From CALINB01 sp938045325 (GTDB taxonomy: Bacteria > Pseudomonadota > Alphaproteobacteria > Rhodospirillales > CALINB01), in the NCBI GenBank assembly GCA_038114465.1, contig JAYNQW010000001.1, positions 186,001 through 250,000 on the forward strand: a stretch of DNA of 64,000 bases, in the 5' to 3' direction. The translations under genes were made by a program, and so were the position numbers. Every line of letters begins with the position of its first letter. The stretch's first letter is position 1. The notes under the pieces are model-generated. The model was given only the letters and a program-made list of their open reading frames with translations. It searched no databases and was not told the origin of the DNA. Shown piece after piece: positions 52,209 through 61,563 of the stretch.

Positions 52209-53474
52209 ATGAAATTAAAAGAATTAAAAACCAAACCGCCGAAAGAACTCCTCGAATATGCCGAAAAACTCGAGGTGGAAAATGCGAGCAGCCTGCGCAA
52301 GCAGGAGATGATGTTCGCCATCTTGAAGAAGCTAGCCGAAAACGGCACATCGATTTTCGGTGACGGTGTTTTAGAGGTGTTGCAGGATGGCTTCGGTTTC
52401 TTGCGATCGCCGGAGGCCAATTATCTGCCCGGCCCGGATGACATTTACGTCTCGCCCAGCCAGGTCCGCCGTTTCGGTTTAAGAACCGGCGATACGGTCG
52501 AGGGCGAAATCCGTTCGCCGAAAGACGGTGAGCGGTATTTTGCCTTGCTGAAGGTCACCGACATCAACTTTGGCGACCCCGAGGAGGTCAAGCATCGCAT
52601 TAATTTTGATAACCTGACGCCGCTCTATCCGGAAGACAAACTGGATATGGAGATTGAGCGTAAGCCGAAGGACAAGAACAAAGACGACACCGGCCGAGTC
52701 ATCGATTTGATTTGTCCGATCGGTAAAGGCCAGCGCGCCCTGATCGTCGCGCCGCCGCGGACCGGCAAAACCATTATGCTGCAAAATATTGCCCACTCCA
52801 TCGCGGCCAATCATCCCGAATGTTATCTGTTGGTGTTGTTGATCGACGAGCGCCCCGAAGAGGTGACCGATATGCAGCGCACGGTGAAGGGAGAGGTTGT
52901 CAGTTCAACATTTGATGAGCCCGCGACCCGCCACGTTCAGGTCGCCGAGATGGTCATTGCTAAGGCGAAGCGCTTGGTTGAGCATAAGCGCGATGTGGTG
53001 ATCCTGCTCGACTCCATTACGCGTCTCGCGCGCGCTTACAACACGGTGGTGCCGTCTTCGGGCAAGGTGCTCACGGGCGGTGTCGATGCCAACGCCCTGC
53101 AGCGCCCGAAGCGCTTTTTCGGTGCTGCGCGCAATATCGAAGAGGGCGGCTCGATGACGATCATCGGCACCGCGCTGGTCGATACCGGATCGCGTATGGA
53201 CGAAGTGATCTTCGAAGAATTTAAAGGCACCGGCAACTCGGAAATTCTGCTCGACCGTAAGCTGATTGATAAGCGGATCTTCCCGGCCATCGACATCACC
53301 AAGTCGGGCACACGTAAGGAAGAGCTGCTCGTCGATAAGGGCACGCTGTCGAAAATGTGGGTGCTGCGGCGGATATTAATGCCGATGGGCGTCGTCGATT
53401 CGATGGAGTTCCTGCTCGATAAACTGAAGAACTCGAAGAACAACGCGGAATTCTTCGACTCCATGAACACCTAA
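52209..53474 (+). CDS. rho: Transcription termination factor Rho
   Basis: A 421-residue hexameric RNA helicase. An N-terminal Rho-N helical domain and OSB cold-shock-like RNA-binding domain (about 50-125; DGFGFLRSPEANYLPGPDDIYVS) precede the ATPase with Walker A APPRTGKT at 181-188. The R-loop (EEVTDMQR) and Q-loop regions are intact. It sits before an intrinsic terminator. Confidence 0.99.
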   Translation: MKLKELKTKPPKELLEYAEKLEVENASSLRKQEMMFAILKKLAENGTSIFGDGVLEVLQDGFGFLRSPEANYLPGPDDIYVSPSQVRRFGLRTGDTVEGEIRSPKDGERYFALLKVTDINFGDPEEVKHRINFDNLTPLYPEDKLDMEIERKPKDKNKDDTGRVIDLICPIGKGQRALIVAPPRTGKTIMLQNIAHSIAANHPECYLLVLLIDERPEEVTDMQRTVKGEVVSSTFDEPATRHVQVAEMVIAKAKRLVEHKRDVVILLDSITRLARAYNTVVPSSGKVLTGGVDANALQRPKRFFGAARNIEEGGSMTIIGTALVDTGSRMDEVIFEEFKGTGNSEILLDRKLIDKRIFPAIDITKSGTRKEELLVDKGTLSKMWVLRRILMPMGVVDSMEFLLDKLKNSKNNAEFFDSMNT

Positions 53475-53485
53475 ATTCAAACACA

Positions 53486-53516
53486 AAAAACCCGCCGGCA
53501 ATTTGGCGGGTTTTTA
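53486..53516. terminator. Bidirectional intrinsic terminator after rho
   Basis: CCCGCC (53491-53496) and GGCGGG (53505-53510) form a GC stem with an 8-base loop, flanked by a run of A before and five T after. It therefore works for both rho (plus strand) and the converging quinone oxidoreductase gene (minus strand). Confidence 0.85.
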
Positions 53517-53530
53517 CGATGTGATAGCTT

Positions 53531-54508
53531 TTAAGGGATGATCACGGTCGAGCCCGTGGTCTTGCGGGCTTCGAGGTCCCTATGGACCTGCTGGATGTCT
53601 TTTAAGGCGTATTCCTGATTGCAGTGAATTTTGACGTGTCCGCCCTCGACAACATCAAACAACGATTGTGCGAGGTCGAGCAGGTCTTCGCGCTTGGCGA
53701 CGTGATGCATCAATCCGGGCCGGGTGAAATATAGCGAACCTTTGGCCGACAGGAGGCCGGCATCGATCGGCGGCAGCGCGCCCGAAGCATTGCCGAAACT
53801 GACCATGGTGCCCAAGGGCTGTAAACAATCCAGCGAATCCATAAAGGTATCTTTGCCGACCGAATCGTAAACCACCGGCACCTTTGCCCCGCCCGTTATC
53901 TCGGCAACCCGTTCGGGAACGTTTTCCGTCGCGTAATTGATCGTGTGCGCGCAACCGTTGGCCTTCGCGAGCTTCGCCTTATCGTCCGAGCCCACAACAC
54001 CGATGACCGTGACACCGAGATGCTTCGCCCATTGCGCGAGGATCAGGCCGACCCCGCCGGCGGCGGCATAGAGCAAGATCGTTTGGCCTTTTTTGACGGG
54101 GAAGGTTCGGCGCAGCAAATACGATACGGTCATGCCTTGGAGCAACATGGCAGCCGCGGTTTTATCGTCGATGCTATCGGGCAGCTTGATGAGACGATTT
54201 GCCGGTACTAACCGCGCTTCGGCATAACTGCCGACGACGGGCGCATAAGCAACCCGGTCACCCGCTTTGACATCATCAACGCCCGCGCCGGTCTCTTCGA
54301 CCACGCCGGCGGCTTCGGTACCGATGACGACCGGCAGATCGAACGGCAGCGGATAAAGCCCGGTTCGATGATAGACGTCGATATAATTCAGGCCGATTGC
54401 GGTTTGCTTTAACCGGACTTGTCCTTCGCCCGGCCGGCCAACTTCAACGTCTTCGTAAATCAGTTTTTCCGGCCCACCGGTTTCGTGAATGCGTACGGCT
54501 TTGGTCAT
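53531..54508 (-). CDS. NADPH:quinone oxidoreductase (zinc-free MDR)
   Basis: A 325-residue medium-chain reductase of the QOR type: no zinc-ligand cysteines, a GroES-like N-terminus (IGLNYIDVYHRTGLYPLP) and the Rossmann loop AAAGGVGLILAQWAKHLG. It likely reduces quinones or enones with NADPH in the cytoplasm. GGGAGACA sits before the ATG. It is divided from rho by the terminator and precedes the alkyltransferase gene by 48 bases. Confidence 0.93.
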   Translation of the reverse strand: MTKAVRIHETGGPEKLIYEDVEVGRPGEGQVRLKQTAIGLNYIDVYHRTGLYPLPFDLPVVIGTEAAGVVEETGAGVDDVKAGDRVAYAPVVGSYAEARLVPANRLIKLPDSIDDKTAAAMLLQGMTVSYLLRRTFPVKKGQTILLYAAAGGVGLILAQWAKHLGVTVIGVVGSDDKAKLAKANGCAHTINYATENVPERVAEITGGAKVPVVYDSVGKDTFMDSLDCLQPLGTMVSFGNASGALPPIDAGLLSAKGSLYFTRPGLMHHVAKREDLLDLAQSLFDVVEGGHVKIHCNQEYALKDIQQVHRDLEARKTTGSTVIIP

Positions 54509-54556
54509 GATGTCTCCCTGTGTGGCCTCTTGGCTATTTTGATTTGCGGCGTGATT

Positions 54557-55030
54557 TTAAGCGGCCTTAGCGAACAGCGGGCTTAGATGGACCCCCTCCA
54601 GGCGTAACAGCGAGCGTTTCGTTTCGACGCCATCGGCACCGGTATAGCCGGTTAACCGCCCGCCCGCGCCGACGATACGGTGACACGGCACGATGATCGG
54701 GATCGGGTTGCGGCCGCAGGCGCCGCCGACAGCGCGCGGAGCACTGCCGAGCTTCACGGCGACGTCGCCATAGGTTTCGACCGAACCATACGGGATGGTT
54801 TGCATATGAGCCCAAACCTGTTTGTAAAATTTCGTGCCCTGTGGCGCGAGCGGCAGGTCGAACTGTTTGAGGGTACCGTCAAAATATGCGGCCAGCTGTC
54901 TCTCTGCCTCTTTGAGCAAGGGCGTCGTTTGCGCGTTCGGCGAGCGGCCCCACTCCAGTGCGATCAGGCGATCGTCTTCTTCGAACAGGGTTAAATCGCC
55001 ATAGGGGCTTTTGATGGACAAATGGGGCAT
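54557..55030 (-). CDS. ogt: Methylated-DNA-[protein]-cysteine S-methyltransferase
   Basis: A 157-residue suicide enzyme that removes alkyl groups from O6 of guanine. The acceptor Cys116 lies in IIVPCHRIV, the Asn hinge in GRNPIPI and the helix-turn-helix around GSVETYGDVAVKLGSAPRAVGGA. The start at 55030 is fixed by a strong GGAGGA site; an opening 37 codons longer overlaps the neighbouring gene. It begins 13 bases after the YyaL-like stop. Confidence 0.94.
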   Translation of the reverse strand: MPHLSIKSPYGDLTLFEEDDRLIALEWGRSPNAQTTPLLKEAERQLAAYFDGTLKQFDLPLAPQGTKFYKQVWAHMQTIPYGSVETYGDVAVKLGSAPRAVGGACGRNPIPIIVPCHRIVGAGGRLTGYTGADGVETKRSLLRLEGVHLSPLFAKAA

Positions 55031-55043
55031 CACAATTCCTCCG

Positions 55044-57122
55044 TTACGATCGTTCAGTCGTGGCGCCGTTGCCGGTAAGGGCAGCCTGCAAATCAGCAGT
55101 CTCGGTGATCGGCAAGCTGCAGGCCGGACCGATGCATACATAGGCCGTTGGCTTGCCGTCGATTTGTCCCTTGCCCGCCGCCGGATGATGGTCCGCTAAA
55201 GGCGTGCCGGGGTCGATCTGCATGAGGATTCTGTTCGGCACCGGGGCACTGAAGACGGTATTCAACAAGGCCTCCGCAACATCGTCATTACGGTCGCTCA
55301 CGATAACGGTTTGCACAGCCTTTTCAAGCAATTCATAGCCGGCCAGCAAAACCGGCATTGCAATCATCGGTTGTAAATCCTCGCCGCAGAAAACTTGTAC
55401 GATCTTATCGGCGCGGTCACGGAAATGCGTTTCACCGGTAAGATAATAAAGCCGCGCGAGCACCTCGACCATGGTGCCGTTACCGGTCGGCGTTGCATTG
55501 TCGTGAATGGTTTTGGCCCGGACGATGAGATCGCCGGTATCGTCGGCGGGCAAAAAATAACCGCCGTCTTTTTCATCCCAATGATGCGCGTCTGCGCTTG
55601 CAACCCATTGCCGTGCTTGTTGCAGATACGCGGCTTCGCCGGACACCTCAAACAGAACAAGGGCGGCCCGTGCCATGTTGGCATAGTCATCGATGATGGC
55701 CGGGTGTTTGGCCTTGCCGTCGCGCCAGGCGTGAAACAGTCGGTCATGTTCGTTCGCGCCATCGCGCATGTTTTCGCAAACGAACGTGAAAGCGTTTTTG
55801 GCCGCATCGATCCAGTTTTTTTCACCAAAGCAGGCGCCGGCTTGTGCGAGCGCCGCGATCACAAGGCCATTCCAGTCGGCGAGAACTTTATCATCCCAGG
55901 ACGGCCACACGCGACGGTTGCGAACCGCAAGCAGCTTACCTCGCATCGCCGCCAGCGAGGCCTCAAACCCGGTATCGCCGAGACCGGGATTTTTGCTGCG
56001 ATTGAGGATCGTTTTGTTTTCCCAATTGCCGTATGGGGTCACGTCATAGGCCTCTTTGAACGTTTCGGCATCATCACCCAGCAACGCATCGATCTCGGCC
56101 TCGCTCCAGACGTAAAACTTGCCCTCCTCTCCCTCACTGTCGGCGTCGTAGGCACTGGTAAAGCCGTAAGGCTTGTCGAGGGGTCCGTCCGCCGGCGCGC
56201 GCATTTCGCGCAACGCCCAGTCGATGGTTTCACGAATGCGGGCCTCATACAGCGGGCTTTGCGTTTCCTGCCAGGCCGCCGTTAGCAGCTCGATGAGTTG
56301 CGCGTTGTCGTAAAGCATTTTTTCGAAATGCGGCGCGAGCCAAATCGGATCCGTTGAATAACGCGCAAACCCGCCGCCGAGATGGTCGTATATTCCGCCC
56401 TGGCAAATTTTATCGAGGGTCAGCGTGACGGCTTCACGATAAAAAAGTTCGCCGGTTCTTTTGTAGGCCCGCCACAAAAACTGAAAAAAAGCTGGCTGCG
56501 GAAATTTTGGCGCGCCGGTGGTCCCGCCGTGAACGGAGTCAACCATGCTGAGCGCGATGTCGGCGACATCGTCGAGCTTCGCCATCGATAAGCCGGTTCC
56601 ACCACGAGCCTCGCTGATGTTTTTCAGGCCGTCGCGCAGGGCGGTAACGTTTTTAAGGATTTTGTCATGTTCGGTGTTGTAGGTATTGGCGATGGCGCGC
56701 AGGATTTCGCTAAACCCAGGCCGGCCGTATCGGGCAGTCGGCGGAAAATACGTGCCGCCCCAAAACGGTTCGGCATCGGGCGTGAGAAACATGGTCAGCG
56801 GCCAACCGCCGTGTTCGCCCAGCATGGCCAAAGCGGTTTGGTAAATATTATCGACATCCGGCCTCTCTTCGCGATCAACTTTGATGTTGATGTACAGTTC
56901 GTTCATCAGGTTTGCGATGTCGTCGTTTTCAAAACTCTCGTGCGCCATGACATGGCACCAATGACAGGCGGCGTAACCGACGGAGAGTAGGATCGGTTTG
57001 TTTTCCTCCTTGGCCCTTGCAAAAGCCTCAGGCCCCCAGGGCATCCAGTGGACCGGGTTGTCTTTATGCTGCAAGAGGTAGGGGCTGGTTTCGCCGTCTA
57101 ATTGGTTGTGGTTTTGGGTCAT
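55044..57122 (-). CDS. YyaL/SSP411-like thioredoxin-domain protein (DUF255)
   Basis: A 692-residue protein: an N-terminal DUF255 thioredoxin-like domain (LDGETSPYLLQHKDNPVHW then CHWCHVM at 53-59) followed by an alpha/alpha six-hairpin glycosidase-like domain. Relatives are called YyaL or spermatogenesis-associated protein 20; their biochemical role is not settled. The start at 57122 is preferred to one 21 codons upstream by family alignment. It is divergent from mnmE. Confidence 0.9.
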   Translation of the reverse strand: MTQNHNQLDGETSPYLLQHKDNPVHWMPWGPEAFARAKEENKPILLSVGYAACHWCHVMAHESFENDDIANLMNELYINIKVDREERPDVDNIYQTALAMLGEHGGWPLTMFLTPDAEPFWGGTYFPPTARYGRPGFSEILRAIANTYNTEHDKILKNVTALRDGLKNISEARGGTGLSMAKLDDVADIALSMVDSVHGGTTGAPKFPQPAFFQFLWRAYKRTGELFYREAVTLTLDKICQGGIYDHLGGGFARYSTDPIWLAPHFEKMLYDNAQLIELLTAAWQETQSPLYEARIRETIDWALREMRAPADGPLDKPYGFTSAYDADSEGEEGKFYVWSEAEIDALLGDDAETFKEAYDVTPYGNWENKTILNRSKNPGLGDTGFEASLAAMRGKLLAVRNRRVWPSWDDKVLADWNGLVIAALAQAGACFGEKNWIDAAKNAFTFVCENMRDGANEHDRLFHAWRDGKAKHPAIIDDYANMARAALVLFEVSGEAAYLQQARQWVASADAHHWDEKDGGYFLPADDTGDLIVRAKTIHDNATPTGNGTMVEVLARLYYLTGETHFRDRADKIVQVFCGEDLQPMIAMPVLLAGYELLEKAVQTVIVSDRNDDVAEALLNTVFSAPVPNRILMQIDPGTPLADHHPAAGKGQIDGKPTAYVCIGPACSLPITETADLQAALTGNGATTERS

Positions 57123-57203
57123 GGTTTCGACTATGAACGCGGATAGTTTGTACCTAAGGACGAAGCGACGGTCACACAACCACATTTTTGGTGATTGCTG
57201 TGG

Positions 57204-57232
57204 TTGATTGTCTGAAGTGTCTTAAATAATAT
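57204..57232 (+). promoter_or_regulatory. Candidate mnmE promoter
   Basis: TTGATT (57204-57209) is followed after exactly 17 bases by TAATAT (57227-57232), about 80 bases upstream of mnmE, in a markedly AT-rich stretch (57220-57290). Match to sigma-70 consensus is moderate (4 of 6 in each box). Confidence 0.4.
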
Positions 57233-57311
57233 AAATATTACATCTATTATTAAATATAAATAAATTATCCTAAATATTGCAATTAGTTAGATGAAAAGAT
57301 CGACCTAAATT

Positions 57312-58676
57312 ATGCCATCATCTTCGCTCCGGAATACGATATTCGCCCTTTCCAGCGCGCCGGGCCGTGCCGGGGTTGCGGTTTTTCGTCTTTCCGGACC
57401 CGAATCGATGCCGGCTTTAAAGCAAATCGCCAGCAAGACCTGCCCGCCCCGGGTTTTGACGCATACTGTTTTGACGGATCCGCAGAGCGGCGAAACCATC
57501 GACGAGGCCATGGCCGTCTCGATGCCGGCCCCGGCGAGCTTCACCGGTGAAGACGTTGTGGAGCTGCATGTGCATGGTAGCCGGGCCGTCACGGCGGCTT
57601 TGGCGAATGTGTTATCGGCAATGCCCGGCCTGCGCGAGGCCGAGCCGGGAGAGTTTACCCGGCGCGCTTTCGAAAACGGCAAGATGGACCTGACCGCTGC
57701 CGAAGGGCTGGCCGATCTGATCAATGCCGATACCGAGGCCCAGCGGCGCCAGGCCTTCCGGCAACTGCAGGGTGAGTTCGGCAAGCTCACGGAAACGTGG
57801 CGGGAAAGACTGGTCCGTGCCCTGGCTCACCTCGAGGCCAGTATTGATTTTATCGAGGAGGACTTGCCCGCCACGCTCGACGAAGCCGTGCGCAGGGAAT
57901 TGACTGATATTCAAGCCTCAATCGAGGGGCATCTTGCGGACCGGCACTGTGGCGAACGCCTGCGCGATGGCCTGCACATCGCCATCATCGGCCCGCCGAA
58001 CGCCGGAAAGTCAAGCCTTCTCAATGTGTTAGCGAGGCGCGACGCGGCTATCGTGTCGTCTGTCGCCGGCACCACTCGGGATGTCATTGAGGTGCAACTC
58101 GACCTCGAGGGCTATCCGGTTGTTTTGGCCGATACGGCCGGCCTCCGTGATTCAGATGACCCCATCGAAAGCGAAGGGGTTCGCCGGGCCAGCGCCCGGG
58201 CGCGCGATGCCGATCTGTGCCTGGCGGTACTCGATCAGTCCGGCTGGCCGGATGTCGACCCGCAGACCGCATCCCTGATCGACGAGGACACGCTCGTCGT
58301 GATCAATAAAATCGATCTCGGCGACCCAGCCCCGCCGCTTGAAATTAAGGGTCTGCCAGCACTTGGTATTTCCGTTGAAACCGGTGCCGGCATCGAATCC
58401 CTCTTGACCCAATTGACGGCCGAAGTCGCCGAGCGATGCCATTTGTCGGCGGCGCCGGCAATTACCCGGGCCCGCCACCGCCAGGCCCTTGAAGACTGTC
58501 GGAACGCCATTTTACGGGCCCTGGAGCCAACCGCCGAGCAACCCGATCACCAAGACCCGGAGCTCATTGCCGAGGATCTCAGGCTCGCCGTTCGGGCGCT
58601 GGGGCGCATTACAGGGCGTGTTGATGTCGAGGATATTCTTGATGTTATTTTTAAAGATTTTTGTATTGGTAAATAA
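57312..58676 (+). CDS. mnmE: tRNA uridine-5-carboxymethylaminomethyl modification GTPase MnmE
   Basis: A 454-residue GTPase that with MnmG modifies the wobble uridine of some tRNAs. An N-terminal formyl-tetrahydrofolate-binding domain, a helical domain and an inserted G domain (GPPNAGKSS at 227-235, DTAGLRDSDDPIE, NKID) are clear, and the C-terminal FCIGK motif ends the protein. It is separated from mnmG by a 302-base gap carrying two parS sites. Confidence 0.98.
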   Translation: MPSSSLRNTIFALSSAPGRAGVAVFRLSGPESMPALKQIASKTCPPRVLTHTVLTDPQSGETIDEAMAVSMPAPASFTGEDVVELHVHGSRAVTAALANVLSAMPGLREAEPGEFTRRAFENGKMDLTAAEGLADLINADTEAQRRQAFRQLQGEFGKLTETWRERLVRALAHLEASIDFIEEDLPATLDEAVRRELTDIQASIEGHLADRHCGERLRDGLHIAIIGPPNAGKSSLLNVLARRDAAIVSSVAGTTRDVIEVQLDLEGYPVVLADTAGLRDSDDPIESEGVRRASARARDADLCLAVLDQSGWPDVDPQTASLIDEDTLVVINKIDLGDPAPPLEIKGLPALGISVETGAGIESLLTQLTAEVAERCHLSAAPAITRARHRQALEDCRNAILRALEPTAEQPDHQDPELIAEDLRLAVRALGRITGRVDVEDILDVIFKDFCIGK

Positions 58677-58696
58677 ATGGACTGATTGAGTCTCGA

Positions 58697-58712
58697 TGTT
58701 TCACGTGAAACA
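58697..58712. other. parS site 1 (ParB-binding palindrome)
   Basis: A perfect 16-base palindrome TGTTTCACGTGAAACA, the parS consensus. It is in the gap 58677-58978 between mnmE and mnmG, 52 bases centre to centre from the second site. ParB from the downstream parAB operon is expected to nucleate here. The rest of this gap holds no recognised gene. Confidence 0.92.
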
Positions 58713-58748
58713 ACGATGGCAGGTGGGATCAAATCAGATTCAAATGAT

Positions 58749-58764
58749 TGTTTCACGTGAAACA
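58749..58764. other. parS site 2 (ParB-binding palindrome)
   Basis: The same perfect 16-base palindrome, extended by two further paired bases each side (58747-58766: AT...AT). The 52-base spacing to site 1 is about five helical turns, placing both on one DNA face. Confidence 0.92.
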
Positions 58765-58978
58765 ATAAAGCTGCCTGCCCGTTATTGATGAAACTCACTG
58801 CGCTTAATATCTCTAAGCCCTTTAGAAGACTCGACAAATAACGCCGCTGTTGGCAGTTACTTGAATTTAAGGACGATTTTAATTGATCCGCAGCCGAATC
58901 AATATTATCGCAATACTTGAGCATTAGTTTGATCGACTTGTCATTGACTTGCCCATGACTCGGACGTACAGTCCCGCC

Positions 58979-60874
58979 ATGAAAAAGAACCCGCAAAACC
59001 CTGGGAAAATCAACAAATATGACGTGATTGTCATCGGCGGCGGTCATGCCGGTTGCGAAGCGGCCGATGCGGCGGCACGGATGGGCGCCAAAACCCTGTT
59101 GCTCACCCACCGTATCGAGACGATTGGCGAAATGTCCTGCAATCCCGCCATTGGCGGACTAGGCAAGGGCCACTTAGTCCGGGAGATCGATGCCTTTGAC
59201 GGGCTTATGGGGCGGGTGATTGATCAGGCGGGCATTCAATATCGTATGCTGAACCGGCGCAAGGGGCCCGCGGTGAGGGGCCCGCGCGCTCAGGCCGACC
59301 GCAAGCTATATCGCGAAGCAATGCAGAGGGAGCTGGTGGCTCGAGACCGTCTCGATATCGAATCGAGTGAAGTCGACGACCTCACATTCGATTCCAACGG
59401 TAATCTGAACGGCGTGCGAACGATTTCTGGTCTAACATTCTTGGCCGGCGCCGTCGTGGTGACCACGGGTACGTTTCTGCGCGGCCTGATTCACATTGGC
59501 GACAACCAAATTCCGGCGGGCCGGGTCGGCGAAAAAGGCGCCATCGGCCTCTCATACACATTTAAACGGATCGGTTTCCCCCTGGGCCGCCTGAAGACCG
59601 GCACGCCACCGCGGCTGGACGGGCGCACCATCGATTGGGCCGGCCTTGAAACCCAGCCGGGCGACGATCCGCCGGTGCCGTTTTCGTTTATGAACGATCG
59701 TATCACGACACCGCAAATCGATTGCCATTTAACCGGCACGACCGATGCAACCCACGATCTGATCCGGCAAAACCTCAAGCGCTCACCCATGTACTCGGGG
59801 CAAATTCAAAGCACCGGTCCGCGCTATTGTCCGTCGATTGAGGATAAGGTCGTGCGATTCGCCGAACGCGGCCGGCATCAAATTTTCCTCGAACCGGAAG
59901 GGCTCGATGACGATACGGTCTATCCCAACGGCATCTCGACATCCCTGCCGAAAGAAGTCCAGCTGGCGATGCTAAAAACAATTCCCGGGCTCGAAAGTGC
60001 CGTCATGGTCCGCCCCGGATATGCCATCGAATATGATTATGTCGATCCGCGCGAATTGACGCCCGGGCTTGAAACGTATCGTGTGCCTGGCCTGTTTTTG
60101 GCCGGTCAAATCAACGGCACCACTGGTTACGAAGAAGCAGGTGCGCAAGGCTTATTGGCCGGCATTAATGCTGCCCAAAAAGCGTCTGGCGGTGACCCGC
60201 TGACACTGGATCGGGCCGATGCCTATATGGGCGTCCTCATTGACGATCTCGTCACCCGGGGCGTACTGGAGCCTTACCGAATGTTCACCTCGCGGGCAGA
60301 ATACCGCCTGAGTTTGCGGGCCGACAATGCGGATCAACGACTTAGTCAAAAAGGGATCGATATTGGCTGTGTCGGCGCGGCCCGCGCGGCCGCTTTTCAA
60401 GAAAAAATGGAGAGTCTTCAATCGGCGCGCGCGCGCCTTGAGGCCTGTCAAACGACGCCAAGCGCGCTGGCGAAACGTGGTATTGCGATCAACCAGGATG
60501 GCGTCCGGCGCAGTGCCTGGGAGCTCCTATCGCGGCCGAATATTGACTTCGCCTGTCTTCAAACGATTTGGCCCGAGCTTGTTTCTATCCCGAATCGGAT
60601 TGCCGAACAGCTCGAAATTGAAACCCGCTACACCGGTTATCTCGAGCGCCAGGAAGCCGACATTCAGGCTTTCCGAAAAGACGAATCGCTGGCGTTGCCT
60701 GCCGACCTCGATTACGCCGCCGTGCCGGGGTTGTCCAACGAGGTTCGCTCAAAATTAATGGACTCACGCCCGGCCACTCTTGGCGCCGCGTCACGAATGC
60801 CAGGCATGACACCGGCCGCGCTGACGATTTTACTCGGATTTGTGCGCCGGCATGACACGCGCTTGAGCGCATAA
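58979..60874 (+). CDS. mnmG: tRNA uridine-5-carboxymethylaminomethyl modification enzyme MnmG
   Basis: A 631-residue FAD enzyme partnering MnmE. The FAD-binding GGGHAG is at residues 20-25, followed by SCNPAIGGLGKGHLVREIDA and the ALRPGYAIEYD-type signature MVRPGYAIEYDYVDP, then a helical tRNA-binding C-terminus. The start is uncertain: ATG at 58979 is used, ATG at 58955 and a TTG at 58949 are alternatives without clear ribosome sites. Confidence 0.97.
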   Translation: MKKNPQNPGKINKYDVIVIGGGHAGCEAADAAARMGAKTLLLTHRIETIGEMSCNPAIGGLGKGHLVREIDAFDGLMGRVIDQAGIQYRMLNRRKGPAVRGPRAQADRKLYREAMQRELVARDRLDIESSEVDDLTFDSNGNLNGVRTISGLTFLAGAVVVTTGTFLRGLIHIGDNQIPAGRVGEKGAIGLSYTFKRIGFPLGRLKTGTPPRLDGRTIDWAGLETQPGDDPPVPFSFMNDRITTPQIDCHLTGTTDATHDLIRQNLKRSPMYSGQIQSTGPRYCPSIEDKVVRFAERGRHQIFLEPEGLDDDTVYPNGISTSLPKEVQLAMLKTIPGLESAVMVRPGYAIEYDYVDPRELTPGLETYRVPGLFLAGQINGTTGYEEAGAQGLLAGINAAQKASGGDPLTLDRADAYMGVLIDDLVTRGVLEPYRMFTSRAEYRLSLRADNADQRLSQKGIDIGCVGAARAAAFQEKMESLQSARARLEACQTTPSALAKRGIAINQDGVRRSAWELLSRPNIDFACLQTIWPELVSIPNRIAEQLEIETRYTGYLERQEADIQAFRKDESLALPADLDYAAVPGLSNEVRSKLMDSRPATLGAASRMPGMTPAALTILLGFVRRHDTRLSA

Positions 60875-60889
60875 TATTACTGGCCGTTT

Positions 60890-60905
60890 TGTTTCACGTG
60901 AAACA
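60890..60905. other. parS site 3 (ParB-binding palindrome)
   Basis: A perfect TGTTTCACGTGAAACA between the mnmG stop and rsmG start, immediately upstream of the rsmG-parA-parB transcript. Binding here might also modulate that operon. Confidence 0.92.
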
Positions 60906-60927
60906 GATCGGCGTTCGATAGTCGCGT

Positions 60928-61563
60928 ATGTCACAACACATAGAACAGCCACTTTCCGAAAAAGAATTTCAGCACCAACTCGGAATCGATAAGGCGGCGA
61001 TGGATCGCCTTTTATGTTATGCCGAGATGTTGCGGACTTGGCAGGCGCGGATCAATCTTGTTTCGACGTCGAGCCTCAATGATATTTGGCGCCGCCACAT
61101 GCTTGATAGTGCGCAGCTTAAAAAATTCATCAGGCCTTCGGATCAAACGATACTCGATCTAGGTAGCGGCGCCGGTTTTCCTGGACTCGTATTGGGCATC
61201 ATTACAGGGCTGCCCATACATCTTGTAGAGAGCAACAACAAAAAGTGCTCCTTCTTGCGTGAGGTGGCGCGCAAAACGGACACCAATGTCGTCATCCATC
61301 AGGACCGAATCGAATCCCTGAATGCGTTTTCCGCCGATATCATCACTGCCCGCGCGCTGGCACCCTTAGAAAATTTGATCGTTTATTCGGCAGAATTTTT
61401 GGCGGAAAACAGTCGTTGTCTGTTTTTAAAAGGGGCAAAGGGCGGACAAGAATTGACGCAGGCGCGAAAAAAATGGAATATGATCGTTACAGAAGCGGAA
61501 AGTCTTTCAGATGCTTCAGGGGTTATTTATTTAATCGAAGGGATACACCGCCGTCATGTCTGA
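60928..61563 (+). CDS. rsmG: 16S rRNA (guanine-527-N7)-methyltransferase
   Basis: A 211-residue SAM enzyme (formerly GidB). The SAM-binding motif DLGSGAGFPG is at residues 77-86 and the core matches the family throughout. It lies between mnmG and parA, overlapping the parA start by 8 bases. Confidence 0.96.
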   Translation: MSQHIEQPLSEKEFQHQLGIDKAAMDRLLCYAEMLRTWQARINLVSTSSLNDIWRRHMLDSAQLKKFIRPSDQTILDLGSGAGFPGLVLGIITGLPIHLVESNNKKCSFLREVARKTDTNVVIHQDRIESLNAFSADIITARALAPLENLIVYSAEFLAENSRCLFLKGAKGGQELTQARKKWNMIVTEAESLSDASGVIYLIEGIHRRHV

